Assembly: GCF_010389155.1 (NCBI RefSeq)
Contig: NC_057768.1
Span: 1,293,501-1,357,500 of the forward strand
Origin: Erigeron canadensis
Lineage: Eukaryota; Streptophyta; Magnoliopsida; Asterales; Asteraceae
Direction of reading: 5' to 3'
DNA: 64,000 nt
Shown here one piece after another: positions 12,970 to 24,126 of the stretch. The position numbers were made by a program, and so were the translations under genes. Each line of letters opens with the position of its first letter. The first letter of the stretch is position 1. Below the pieces are notes generated by a model that worked only from the letters and a program-made list of their open reading frames with translations, had not been told where the DNA came from and did not search any database.

Positions 12970-13390
12970 CAACCCTATAGAGGTATATATATACACAAAA
13001 TTTTAAATTATTCATAAAACTGAAATAACTAAATGATTAATCTGTATTTTAATACAAACCTATAGAGGTATATATATACAAAAAAGTAAGTAAGTAAGTA
13101 ATTGCTCAGTGCTGCCTTTCGCGAGTTTTGAGCCCCAATACCTCGACGGTGTATGGGGGAGGTTAAGATGTAGGCAGACCTTACATCTACCTAAGTAGAG
13201 AGGCTGCTTCCAGTTTCTACCTAAATGGTAGAAAAGACCCTCCAACCTTTGAATGGGATGAGGATCGAACCCATGACCTCTGTCTCCAGAGGCATAGATG
13301 TTTACCACTGATCCAACCATGCTGCTTATATATACACAAAATTTTAAATTATCCATAGAACTAGAAAAACTAAATGATTAATCTAAAGAA
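12970..13390. repeat. Local ~75-bp tandem duplication, second copy split by the SINE
   Basis: CCTATAGAGGTATATATATAC begins copies at about 12973 and 13059. Each continues into CACAAAATTTTAAATTAT and CTAAATGATTAATCT. In the second copy the continuation lies beyond the SINE, at 13331-13385. Confidence 0.8.
13085..13325 (-). mobile_element. tRNA-derived SINE with 10-bp target duplication
   Basis: On the minus strand the head contains an A-box-like TGGATCAGTGGT and a B box GGTTCGATCC, the internal RNA polymerase III promoter. A body follows with the hairpin CTACCATTTAGGTAG, and the tail is a TTAC repeat. The exact direct repeat TATATATACA flanks it at 13071-13080 and 13327-13336. The insertion split the second of two tandem copies of a local sequence, which provides an internal empty-site comparison. 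It looks like the plant Au-SINE type (inference from recalled wording). Confidence 0.85.
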
Positions 13391-13539
13391 ACCGCAATTT
13401 ATTAAATTGAGGTCATATCCAAGACATATTAATATAAAAAAAATTAGAGATACATGCTAACTTATCATTAAAAAAACTAAAGTCTTGCGAAATATGAATA
13501 ATAAAGTCTATAGTTAAGGCAAATAAAATAGTCACTTGA

Positions 13540-14452
13540 CATAAAACTTAAGGATGTGTATTTGGTACGAAAAGTATAGTTTTTTGTATTATTAATGTCG
13601 TTTTTTTTTTCAACTATCTATTTGTGTTTTATGAATAAACTAGAATGGTATGCAATCAGTAATGTATGCTTATTACACCTTTAACCATATTGTTAAGTTT
13701 TCATATTAAATATTTACATCTATCACAATTTCAATAACTATAATATGTTATCTTAATATTATCCGGGTATTAAAATAAGGTGTATAAAATAATCATTTAA
13801 CATAAAATTTAGGATATGCTTTTGGTATGAAAAGTATAGTTTTTTTTATGTACTTCAATTAAAGTCTTAAGGGATGTATTTAACTTTTCCAATAAATTAG
13901 CATGTCTTAAAAAAATTATACATTCCATGTCAAAAACTTCCCCAAAATTTTATATTAAATGAATAACTATTTTATGTACGTTAACGACAATATATATAGT
14001 TGTCATTAGCAACACTAATAAAATTAAACAAATTATTAATTGTAATTCGAAATCCTTAATAAACAGCGTTATGTATTTATTTACTATCATTCATAATTAG
14101 CTAATAACTTGCATTAAAAAGACATAATCAATGAAATAGATACGCATAAGTTCGTTAAAAAGAAAAGAAAAAAGGAAAAAAATAAATATGGATAGGTTGA
14201 TGATTAATTTAAATGTAAAAACTCCATTAATCACAACACAAACAAAACAAAATATAGAATAACAAAAAAGTGTTTATTTTTTTTTTGTTATTTACTCATA
14301 TTTTAAATTTATTATCAATATTGTTTTTTATTTTGAACTTTTCTATTTGTATTTTATGTCAAATTTTCACATTTAACATTTACATCACTATTTTTATAAC
14401 TATAATAAGTTATCTTAGTACTATTCAGATATTACCCGGGTGCTTAAGCTAG
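13540..14452 (+). mobile_element. Helitron-like region with internal repeats, 3' end at 14452
   Basis: The right end ATTACCCGGGTGCTTAAGCTAG, followed by T, fits a Helitron 3' terminus. A decayed copy of that terminus (ATTATCCGGGTATTAAAATAAGG) lies at about 13757-13780. A direct repeat containing GAAAAGTATAGTTTTTT occurs at about 13568 and 13828. The 5' end is not defined and no coding is seen. Confidence 0.4.
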
Positions 14453-14817
14453 TATTAAAATAAAGTAAGATACATTAAGATACCTTAACACAAATATTAG
14501 GTGGTTGGGTTTTTTGTTTTTTTCTAACCTAACCCAATACACGCCTCCACAATTTGGTGATGTAACGCAGTAACGGCAAAACCGAAGAAGTTTCTGGTCC
14601 TCGGCCGTTTTTAACTTGGGCCAACCCGTGTTAAATGATTTGTATGGCCCATATGTTAAGTCTTTAAACAATCCCTTTTACCAAGAAAAAATTCATGGGC
14701 TTGGCTACGAAAATAATACTATCAATTTGAACTTACTCTTTTATGAGGTAGCCCCATAATGTCAATTTTTATTTTTAGCTAGCATTAGGGTTGAGTCGTT
14801 GATTATATATATATATA

Positions 14818-15380
14818 CAAGGATTTTTGCCCCGTGCGATACACGGTTCTTGAATTATATTTTCAAAACTTTTAGTATTTAATCAATAAAATTTCTAATA
14901 AGCAACATTTAAATAAAAAATTATATAAAATTAATTGAAAGTATTTAAAAATCTAATATTCAAAATTTTCTTAATATCATATTCACTACATTAATGAGTG
15001 GAAAAACAAAATATTAGAATACATACATACATTTAGCAATAACAATTTTGTGAAATAAACTTGATATACTGACTTAGACACTTCGTACAAAACACATATT
15101 GATATAAACGTATTTATAGGTTAGTAATTAACAAACTTATATATTGAAAAAAGGTGCTAGCAATTATTTATTTGGAAACAAATAAAAAGTTGACTATTTT
15201 ATCTAATATATTGTTATTTTATTTTATTGATATTGTAACGAAAAAGGAATGTAGTATATATTAAATGGAAAAATTCATGGAGATGACACATAGAAAAAAT
15301 CTTATGTGGCAAAGTATAAAGATAGTTTTAAGTTGAGTTGGATGGCTTTAGAATGCTAGGATAACTACTGTTTTATTAGA
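14818..15380 (-). mobile_element. Small Helitron-like element, 563 bp
   Basis: On the minus strand it starts A|TCTAATAAAACAGTAGTTAT and ends with a hairpin, ACCGTGTATCGCACGGGGC. The last four bases are CTTG before T, where CTAG is expected, so the end appears mutated. It is adjacent to a better-preserved relative at 15397-16266. Confidence 0.55.
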
Positions 15381-15396
15381 TATATATATATATTTA

Positions 15397-16266
15397 CTAG
15401 GTCTTTTACCCGCATGAGGTGCGGCTATTTAAAATAACCTACGTAAAAAAAAAAGAACATGAACTAATATATCTATATTCTATAATAATGCATTAAAGAT
15501 TTAAAGCATAAAATCTGTAGAAGTACATATATAAATCTTATTCCAAAGTCTAATGTTCGTAAACTTAACAGAATGTAAAAATGTAGAATAGACTTCAATC
15601 GTATCGTCAAGTCTTTAAAAGTCAAAATCAAATATTTAAAATCAAAATTGCCATCAATTTTTCCTAAATTTTTTAATGAATAACCATGTCAAAATCAAAA
15701 CCAAAAACAAAATTAATGAAAAAAAATATAAACTTAAGCATCTAATTCTCATTCACCAAGATATAGAATTGAATAAATGAAAAATAGTTGGATGAGATAA
15801 ATGATGATAAGAAATTAAGAACCATAAATTATAAATGTCAAAATCAACTCAATATAAACAGTTAATCGTCTAATCAAATTAATAAAAAGAAAGAAAAGGT
15901 TTAGTTGTCCATAACTAATCAACTAATAAAGTTTTAAAGATAGATGTATAAAACCCATAAAAATTAACGGAAAGTCGAAAGAAATTTCGAAGATGAAATC
16001 AAAACCAACCTAAAAGAAAATATGATGGTATTGGTGTCGATACAATTGTAATCTACTTACTAAAACTAATGTTGGTTTTTAGGAAACAAAATCAATTTTA
16101 CTAATTTCAAATTTTCATTTTGTTACATACATTAATATTTAATACTTTTTGTATCTTAAATAAATAAATATTGTGAAAAAAATATGAATATGACACATAG
16201 ATTTAAAAATAGATTTAAATTGAAGAGAGTTTTAAAAAGCTAAAATTCTTATTGTTTTAATATAGA
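15397..16266 (-). mobile_element. Non-autonomous Helitron, 870 bp
   Basis: The minus strand reads host A, then TCTATATTAAAACAATAAG at the 5' end. The 3' end is CCGCACCTCATGCGGGTAAAAGACCTAG, then host T. The hairpin CCGCAcctcaTGCGG sits about ten bases from CTAG, as in known plant Helitrons. No Rep/helicase coding is present. It lies 226 bp downstream of the aquaporin stop codon. Confidence 0.75.
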
Positions 16267-16492
16267 TATATAGATATAGATATTATCAATATTAATATCA
16301 GTATCAATTTCAAATGCTTCATGCTTGTATATTTTTAGGTGGCATAACCTGAAAATATGTGGTTGAATATACGTGAAGTACAAAAGACTTTGCGTAGTTT
16401 TTAGTAAATATATATTGAAGCATTTTAATTCATTCATATGAAAATTTGCTAGTTAATATTTTGCACTTAGATTGCCATATATCAATTATATG

Positions 16493-18201
16493 TTACACAG
16501 AACCTAGATTTCCTTTTACTGCAACATTTTCATCATTGCTTTTCATTCTACGGAACTTAAATGAAGACATTTCCTCAAATGGCTCGTTTGCAGCTCGAAT
16601 AAAACTGTAGCACATTGCTCCTGATAATGTTCCAGTCAATGGGCCAACCATATAGACCCAAATGCCCTTATAGGTGTTGCTAGCTATTGCTGGCCCGATG
16701 GTTCGTGCAGGATTCATTGAGCCTCCAGATACAGGCCTGATAGATGATTAGATTCGACATTTATCAGATTTAAATGGTAGAAAAAACTTTACTTACATAT
16801 AGAAACATTTTTTAATGTTGAGTTTTACCCTGCAAAGATTGATGTAATGCATACCGCTGATCCTACTGCTATACCAGCTAGCTCTCCAACCTGCAGACAT
16901 TTTAATGTTTTCATAGGCTTCCAAGAACTGATTATCTACTTATGAGTCTTATATACTCGATATAATCTAAAGTTTCACTGGAGGCTTTAATTTGCCTCTC
17001 TGGGTCCAGGTTCAAACCTGGGCATTTGGCGTTTAATTGTTTAAATACTCAATTGGGGAAAAACTAACTATGAACAGCCAACATCCAAGTACCCCGATCG
17101 ATCGAAAGTTCGATTCTATCAGAACTACTCATTTTCAAATGAACAGCCAACATTTACCGTTAAAAAAAAAAAAGGATCTAAAGTTTTGTTGCAATATAAA
17201 ACATGAATAGTATTTGGTTACTGCAGTGATGTTCTTACGGCTTTAGAGTCAGTGGCCACGGCTGAAGTGATAAACATCATTGTGAAAGTTAAAATTATTT
17301 CCATGATTAGAGCTTGTAAGTCTGTTCCTGAAGGCGTGGTTGTGCCCAAATATTTTATTGGTTGTAAAAGTGTCTTTAAGGCAAATGAAGCTGCAATGGA
17401 TCCTGTTAATTGTGCTGCTACATAGAAAGGAACCTGTATATACATTATTGATTCAGATCACATAGATTAACTATATTTATTTCTGGTCATAATTTGACAA
17501 TATATAGACATATAGTTAATATGAGTTGTTAAGTGTAGTAGTGCCTGCTTCCATGGGAAATGCCTAACAGCTGCAAAGGCTATGGTGACTGCAGGATTCA
17601 TATGTGCTCCCGAGATATGCCCAACTGTATAGATCATGACAGTCACAATTAGACCACCAGCAACCGAAGCTCCAAGCGGAGACACCTTGTGTTCATCGCT
17701 GGTTGCAAGAGCTGCTGCTCCACATGAAACAAACACCAAGAGGAAGGTTGCCACCACTTCTGCCACCACCTATATAACCGAAAATTCAACAAAATGGAGA
17801 AAGTTCTATGAATTGTGAAAAACATTTTATATAGAAATAGAAGGCAAACAGGCAACAAGCTGCACCGTTAATTTTTTTTTTTTTGTATTGCAAACCCAAT
17901 AAGTTTAAAAACTACATTCATAGACCTTGGCATCATAACGTTTATGTGCAAAGGAGTATTATATACTGAAAATTTCAAATATCTCTTTTAACTGCAAAGA
18001 TGGAAATCACACTTGCCGATTCGTTTGAGGCTAGTGATCAAAGCGGTAGTCTAAAGGAAGATGGTACATTACCTTCCGAAAAAATCTGGGAGGATAGTAA
18101 ACTTGAGACATTATAGTGACTTTAAGTGGTTGGTTTTCTGGTATTTCCATGGTAATGATAGAATTCTCGTTTGCGCCACCACTCGAATGTGGTGTAGACA
18201 T
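16493..18201 (-). CDS. NIP2-1: NIP2/Lsi1-type aquaporin (silicic acid channel), five exons
   Basis: This is a membrane channel of the nodulin-26-like intrinsic protein family; NIP2 members carry silicic acid and other small uncharged solutes. Exons on the minus strand are 18201-18073, 17769-17545, 17433-17239, 16890-16829 and 16736-16493. They join in frame to 284 residues. Visible features are an N-terminal tail, [20 protein letters not shown] in helix 1, [12 protein letters not shown] (first NPA) and [12 protein letters not shown] (second NPA). The C-terminal tail begins [10 protein letters not shown]. Filter positions are Gly (SVAGGL), Ser (CITSIF), Gly and Arg, with 108 residues between the NPA motifs; both are the published marks of silicon-permeable NIPs. 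Intron 2 begins with GC, not GT. The start at 18201 is chosen because the upstream in-frame ATG at 18294 overlaps the likely TATA region. Confidence 0.93.
16960..17160 (+). mobile_element. SINE-like fragment in aquaporin intron 3
   Basis: GGGTCCAGGTTCAAACCTGG contains a polymerase III B-box-like core, and the next 40 bases include GGCGTTTAATT. The same combination occurs at 43557-43690 in the transporter intron, so these are probably the same SINE family. Ends and target duplication are unclear. Confidence 0.45.
17434..17544 (-). other. GC-AG intron 2 of the aquaporin gene
   Basis: The donor reads CAG|GCACTA and the acceptor TATACAG|GTTCC. Exon phase and protein homology (FPWKQ|VPFY) fix both borders, so the GC donor is not an alignment choice. 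No GT donor is available without adding foreign residues. GC-AG introns are about one percent of plant introns and usually have a stronger AG|GCAAGT context than this one. Confidence 0.85.
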
Positions 18202-18487
18202 TGTTCCAGATGTATATATAAAGATAGATACAATCAAGGTCAAGAGATGAATGCTAGGGGGATTTTCAGCTGTGAAAATACTTGTAGCTATCAAGTGAAC
18301 ATTTATATATTTATATATATATAAAGTTCATGTGAGAATCATTTAAATTAAAAGAATCATGAGAATATCTAAATTATAACTTGAAGTTCATATGCGAATG
18401 GTATATGTGAACATATTCGTTCGCATATTCACATGTCAATAGTACTCAAACCTATATATAATACTCCTATATGTATCCATCCCTTCT
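18202..18487 (-). promoter_or_regulatory. Upstream region of the aquaporin gene
   Basis: On the minus strand an AT alternation (CTTTATATATATATAAATAT, about 18302-18324) lies 100-120 bp before the chosen ATG and is the likely TATA region. A hAT-like MITE begins at 18488, so the compact promoter is bounded by a transposon. No further elements are claimed. Confidence 0.4.
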
Positions 18488-18749
18488 CAAGGCGGAGCCA
18501 GGATTTAAAGTTGAGGGGGCCTCAACCGTATTATTTTCCTGATAGTATACAACGACATAATGTAAAAGATATAACCATTTAAAGGTTTTACTTACACTAC
18601 CATGGCTAGAAATCAAATATTTATAGGTGGGGTGACTCGGTTCAAAAAGATCTTTATACTCGTCGGCTATGAGTTATCTTTGCAATGGAAAGCATGGACG
18701 GTTGGCGGGGGCTAAGCATCCACCAGTTCCCCTTCTGGCTCCGCCCCTG
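18488..18749. mobile_element. hAT-like MITE near the aquaporin promoter
   Basis: The ends CAAGGCGGAGCCAGGATTT and (complement of the right end) CAGGGGCGGAGCCAGAAGGG are inverted repeats of the widespread CAGGGGCGGAGCC type found in plants. No matching 8-bp target duplication is visible, so the superfamily is inferred from end wording only. There is no coding. Confidence 0.55.
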
Positions 18750-20988
18750 CTAATCACACAAATCTTTAACAGATAAAACACGTACTGCATTAATGGAATT
18801 ATGAGTAAATTAATCTTATGCATTGTATCTTTGGTGACCTTGAATTCCATTAGAACCTAAAAGCAATATGCATAACAAATGAGGGATTGACATCCATCCA
18901 TTAAGTACGTGATATGCTTAAAAATGATTTCTTTTATAAAGTTTTGACACAAATATCTTACACTATAATTCTATAACCAAAACAAATGATTCATGTTACA
19001 TCAAATGATCACTGAATGATTGATTATTTCATACCTATAAAGTGCATGGATTTAATGGTAATGGTATGGGTAAAATTTGGTATCTAGAATACGGATCTAA
19101 ATCTAACTATCTATATCTATATATCCATGTAAAGTATATATGGTCCTTTAAAACATCCTGAAGATGGCATATATATGTCCCAGACTCCCAGCTGGCATCC
19201 TTCAAAGAAAACTATAACAAATTCTGGTGAAGAAAACTATTTTGTTTTTTTCCAGCAACTTCAAATTGTATTAATTTTTGGCAAGACGTTGAAAGTAACA
19301 AATATCACATTAGGTATGTCACGGTATTATTATGTCACGATAATACGCCATATAAAGGTGAAACTAAATCAGATTTTTTACTACGACTGTTGACAGAAAA
19401 AAAACGAAATAAAAATGGTGAAGAAAGCTATTGTAATTCTATTACTACGTCCCCTTGATTCAACTATTGCAATGTTCTTTCATTATCACTATTATTTCTC
19501 TCTCTCTCTCTCTCTTTTTTTTTTTTTTTTATAAAAATAAACGTACATTTGAATGAGAGATTAATTAAGAAATATATAAAATGAAGTTAATTTCAGCCTA
19601 TGAAAACAAGGTATTATTGTAAGTCTCCTAAACTAAAAGCTACAAATATATGAAGGTATACACTTTCTAAGCATAATTTTATTGATATAAATACGATTTA
19701 GATACTATTATTATTCTATTATTAAAAAACAAACGAATTGAAAAGTAATGGGCTGAAGAAAACTTAATGGGCTGGGCTGGTTTGGATTAGACCTAACTTT
19801 TTATGAGTAGAGTGGAACCTAAACCAACATAGGGCTCTCGGTATAACTGTATGTCTGTATAAGCAGTAGTGTAGTACATTGAGCTTTAATGATCATAATG
19901 TTTCTTTCTTCTTTTTAAACAAAATAATATTAAGAGGTTGGGTATTGCAAAACAAGTATTAAAGTAAAATAAATAAGACATGATCTTGACCCTTAATCAT
20001 GGTTAGGTTGATGAAAATTCACGAGCAATTGATGCACGATGCTTTTCATAATGTCCGGTGATTTTCCGTTAAAAGAAACCTATTGTTTTATTTATTTTAT
20101 TTCAATAGTTGTTTTATTTTACCTGAAACCATACTATTAATTAATAAGATTATACTGATAAATGCAATAAGAGAGTTTAGCAAAACAAAAGACAATATTA
20201 GGTTTGACGTTATACCAACCATTCCAATCATGCCCCATCTTCTTAACTCTATTCAAGATCCACAAATACACAATTGAGTGAATTTCAATTGTTCGAAGAT
20301 CAGATTAGGAGAAAGATAGATCTCATTATTACGTGTGTATCATTTCTCTTTCAAATAATATCCATTTTAAGTTTCATAAAATGATCTTTGTTGTGGATGA
20401 TAAAAGATGTGATGTTCGGGTTTTGGACAGATTGCACCAAACAAGTGTTTGCTTCTCGTCAAATCTATATTACAGTACATAACATGTGAAATTTCACATC
20501 TTATGACTCGTTCAAGTATGAGTTTGTCTAAACTCTTTTGTTATCAAAAGTATTGACATCCAATTGATCAGAAGGATGCATTACAAATAAGTTTGTCTAA
20601 ACTCTTTTGTTATCAAAAGTGTTTCGATTTATAGTATCTAAACTCTGTAGTAATTATTGAGTTATGCTTTACACCGAAAAATTAGTTACAAATGTTCTAG
20701 AAAACATTTATTATCATATAAGTTTGTTGTTTTAGCCACTGCCCATCTCTCTAGTCTCTATCTATACAAAAGAGGATAAGTTTAGTTTTACTTATGTGGA
20801 TATAATTTTGAATTAAACTTTACAACTCATCAAATCAACCCACAGTTATACTATAACTAGTTTAAATCCAGACGTTATCCAGGTCTGACTGAAAACGTAA
20901 ATAAAAATTATATTGACAGTTACAATATTATTCATAATTTTTGTCTTTTTGATATAATAAGAACTATCAGATTACGACTGATGCAAAT
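18750..20988. other. Intergenic stretch, no gene recognised
   Basis: The sequence is AT-rich without a supported coding region. It contains a (CT)n-(T)n tract at about 19497-19530. Near 20526-20640, two copies of GTTTGTCTAAACTCTTTTGTTATCAAAAGT lie about 65 bp apart. Confidence 0.6.
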
Positions 20989-21358
20989 TGTTGAGTCATG
21001 GATTCGTTGAAGACTTGCTGAGTCAAGTACTTGCTGAAATAATCAACGAGAGGCTCTTTCAGCGAGCCCTCAGCGATCACAATTATTTTCGAGTAAAGGA
21101 TAAGTTCAATGACTCACTGCCATGTTTTGTAAGTCAAATATGGGCGGGAAGATGAAAATAAGAAGCCTGGTCCCCATGGACACGTGTTGATAGATTAGAA
21201 TGAAGACATATGACCTTGTACCGTTCTGGTACTAAGGAGTTTATCTTTTATGCCGTTTTGGGAAAGAAACAAGATGAACAAAAGAGAACCATGCAGATCT
21301 GATTCATCTACCAATAGATGATGATTTTTACATAATCGTTGCAAACTTGGGACTTTCA
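20989..21358. mobile_element. Solo LTR, 370 bp, with 5-bp target duplication
   Basis: The segment starts TGTTGAGTCATGG and ends GGGACTTTCA (TG...CA). It is flanked exactly by CAAAT at 20984-20988 and 21359-21363. A duplicated copy of the flanking sequence at about 21930-22065 reads GACTGATGCAAATAATATG straight through with one CAAAT. It is therefore a paralogous empty site, which confirms the insertion and its borders. No coding. The superfamily is undetermined. Confidence 0.85.
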
Positions 21359-21458
21359 CAAATAATAAGATTATGATTTTTATAAATATATGATATATGT
21401 CAAATATGTTAAAGCATGATTAATAAAATATAATATTAAGAACAAATTATATGTGTAA

Positions 21459-21470
<12 letters not shown>
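21359..21470. repeat. Copy 1 of a ~110-bp duplicated segment (copy 2 at 21930-22065)
   Basis: Both copies contain ATGATATATGTCAAATATG and TTAAAGCATG followed by a TAATATTAAG stretch, and both lead into ATT microsatellites. Including the part before the solo LTR, the duplicated unit begins near 20962 (copy 1) and 21928 (copy 2). Confidence 0.8.

Positions 21471-21528
<58 letters not shown>
21461..21528. repeat. (AAT)n microsatellite
   Basis: About 22 trinucleotide units. Further tracts of the same motif lie at about 21802-21858 and 22107-22131, so this is a cluster of expanding trinucleotide repeats. Confidence 0.95.
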
Positions 21529-21534
21529 GTCTAA

Positions 21535-21780
21535 GTGCGCCAAATATAAGTCTAAGTGCGCAGATATTGGTTATAGATTTCTTCCCTTCTCATTTTCTTT
21601 TTTGGGAGAACTTGAAAAGAACGTCGTGACTATCCTGAAGCGGATCCGAAAGTTCTCCATGACTCAAGACGTTGGAACACGTTCGGCTGCTCATAAATTT
21701 AGTAGGATTGGTTTTGCTATAGCTAAAGGAGTGAGGTTCCAGATAGTATTGCGGCTGCCCACTAATTTTTTGTAAGTTTT
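21535..21780 (+). pseudogene. Coding-like fragment of unknown origin between microsatellites
   Basis: After a 20-bp tandem duplication (AAATATAAGTCTAAGTGCGC), base composition becomes less AT-rich. One frame, about 21641-21776, reads LKRIRKFSMTQDVGTRSAAH and continues into FSRIGFAIAKGVRFQIVL before a stop. I do not recognise the protein. It looks like a captured or duplicated gene piece rather than an expressed gene. Confidence 0.3.
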
Positions 21781-21800
21781 TTGAAGTTTCAATAAATTTT

Positions 21801-21858
<58 letters not shown>

Positions 21859-22535
21859 TGAACTAAAATAGGAATAATTAAATAATAAGAATAGTATTTT
21901 ACAGCATTAATTATACTTTTAATATTATAAAACTATCATATTACGACTGATGCAAATAATATGATTATGATTTTTATGGGTATATGATATATGTCAAATA
22001 TGTTAAAGCATGGTTAATTAAATGTAATATTAAGTGATAACAAATTTATATGTAAGAATAATTATAATAATATTAAGAAGAAGAAGTAAAATTAAAAAAG
22101 TTAAGTAATAATAATAATAATAATAATAATACATAAAGAAAACCAAAATAGAAGATAATGTAACAACTAAGCAAAATATAACATGACAACTATATTATTT
22201 GATCATTTATTTATTGTTAACTTATAAGTGATTAGAATTAGTATTAGATGAGTTGAAATTAGAATCAGTAGATGAATTGAAATATATTAATAGAAAAATT
22301 AAATTGGAAAAACATAACACTTTGACACATATGCAAAATGAAGATTTGTTAAGATTAGAAGATAGACACATAAGCCTTAACATATTCTTTCTTAGTTATA
22401 TAAGATAGAAGAATATAGATATAACAATGATAATGATAATGATAGCATTAGTTTAATTTTGATCTGATTCAAGATACATGACTTTGAAAAGAAGAAATCC
22501 ATATCCATATTAAGTCTATAGAAATATTTGTTTTT

Positions 22536-22657
22536 AAAAACAATTAAATAAAAATAATAAAAAGTAATTTTAGCCATATATACAAACATATCCATATATT
22601 GCAGTCGATCGATCCCATTAAGAGATATATATGTTTTAAAAAAACAATCTCATTAAG

Positions 22658-22691
<34 letters not shown>

Positions 22692-22780
22692 TTTCTAAAA
22701 CAATTATATTTAAAATTAAAGTAATAATAAAAAGAAATTTTAGCCATATATACATATCCAGCATATTGCAGCCGACTTGT
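22536..22780. repeat. Diverged direct duplication with (TA)n
   Basis: Two copies of a block ending in TTTTAGCCATATATACA...ATATTGCAG lie at about 22538-22605 and 22700-22775. They are separated by a duplicated TTAAGATATATAT stretch and a TA microsatellite (about 22654-22685). Confidence 0.6.
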
Positions 22781-23149
22781 TATCATGTATTGTTTTATTA
22801 TTTACTTTTTAAATTTTTTTTATTATTAATTAATGATGGTTAAGATAAATGATTAAAAATAATTTAAATGACATGTGATGCTTAAAATTAGAAAAATAAT
22901 AAAAAATGACACATTATGAAAAATCCTAAATGACATTATTTTATAATTGCCAATTAAGCAAATAATTATCCTCTCTTAGTTATATAGAAAGATGCTTTTG
23001 TTAAGTATATCGTGTTATCTAAATTTCAATAAATATATTTTGGTAAGTATAAATATATATATATAAAATGTAATATGTCTCCTATATCTACTTTCAAATA
23101 CGGTTTATACACCATTGGGCGGTTTTGAAATTATCAAAATGGAAAAAAA

Positions 23150-23365
23150 GAAAAGTGAAAAAAATGGGAAGGATGAAAAAGTGAACAAAAAACTAACGAA
23201 TGTTGGAAATCTTAACGGAGACAACTAACATCGTTATCGCGGGGACGAAAAGTGAAAAAAGTGTCAAGTTTAAGGTATTTTTGCTATTTTTTCACTTTAA
23301 GGACGAAAAGTGCAAAACGTGCAAAGTTCAGGAATGAAAAATATAATTTTCTCCTTTTTTACTTG
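23150..23365. mobile_element. Truncated Mutator-like terminus next to the 6-kb element
   Basis: The block ends GGAATGAAAAATATAATTTTCTC at 23353. This matches the outward-facing terminus of the elements at 23395-29411 and 27634-28484 (AATGTAATTTTCTC). It also contains repeated GGACGAAAAGTG...AAAA phrases. It appears to be the right end of a third family member whose left end is not recognised. Confidence 0.4.
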
Positions 23366-23747
23366 TCATTATTTCTTATATTTTTTTTTTTTTTGAGAAA
23401 ATTAATTTTTTCGTCCCTGAACTTTGCAGTATCTGCAAATAATGTACTAAAGTGAAGAAATTATACTCGTAGTCCCGGAACTTGTTAACTTTTCACAATT
23501 ATTACTCCGCGACCAAACGCCGTCCTAATTAGACGTTAAGTGCTACACGTGACAAACACGCGAGGGTAACTTCATTTTTTCCTCTTTCCCAACGTTTCCT
23601 TTTCCTTTATTATTCCATTAATGTGTTGGAATATATATATATATATATATATATATATGGTCCCGGTGGAGACACAAACACATAAGACACACACATGAAA
23701 CACACACACAATCCATCTTCTTCAACAAACCCTAGTAAGAAAACGCC

Positions 23748-24126
23748 ATGGTAGTGCTATGTTATTGTGGTGAAGTCGCTAATGTTGCTTGTTCTTAGAC
23801 CGTAACCAACCCTAGGAGGAGGTTAACTGTTGTCCACATGTAAGTGAAAACCCTAAAATTTTTTTATGTTTTATTTATGTTATTTTATATTGTATTAATT
23901 GCGTATACACCATGAATCAAATCGATGTCAGTTTTTCGCATGGTTTGACCCACTCATGTGTCTAAGAGCTGTGGACATTATACCCGGATTGTTGAGGGCA
24001 AAAAACAAAGTGGAAGGAAAACTAACAGTGAAAGAACAAGAAGCAAGAAGGTTAAAGGTTGGGTTGATTTGTTGTTGGACTCTCTTTTGTTTACTTTGGT
24101 GGTTTTCAGCATTATCCAAGAAGTGA
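23748..24126 (+). pseudogene. GRF-type zinc-finger second gene of the Mutator-like element, broken
   Basis: ATG at 23748 opens MVVLCYCGEVANVACS and then a TAG at 23796-23798, where GRF fingers have a conserved Trp (S-W-T). Reading on gives TVTNPRRRL, the 'TxxNPGRR' core of the domain. A GTAAGT follows at about 23840, and after a probable intron the last finger segment is CQFFAWFDPLMC. The C-terminal part, AVDIIPGLLRAKNK, is basic and ends in the hydrophobic LICCWTLFCLLWWF, a likely membrane segment. GRF fingers bind nucleic acid. Its position just inside the left terminus, facing the transposase, implies an accessory gene of the element. The stop and the missing Trp make this copy inactive. 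Confidence 0.7.

Noticed and set aside
17636..17818. Plus-strand frame antisense to aquaporin exon 2
   Set aside because: Shadow of the conserved coding exon on the other strand.
18202..18294. Upstream in-frame ATG giving the aquaporin 31 more residues
   Set aside because: It lies at or beside the likely TATA region and the extra residues do not resemble NIP N-termini.
18488..18749. Exact hAT 8-bp target duplication
   Set aside because: The flanks TCCCTTCT and CTAATCAC do not match, so only the end similarity is claimed.
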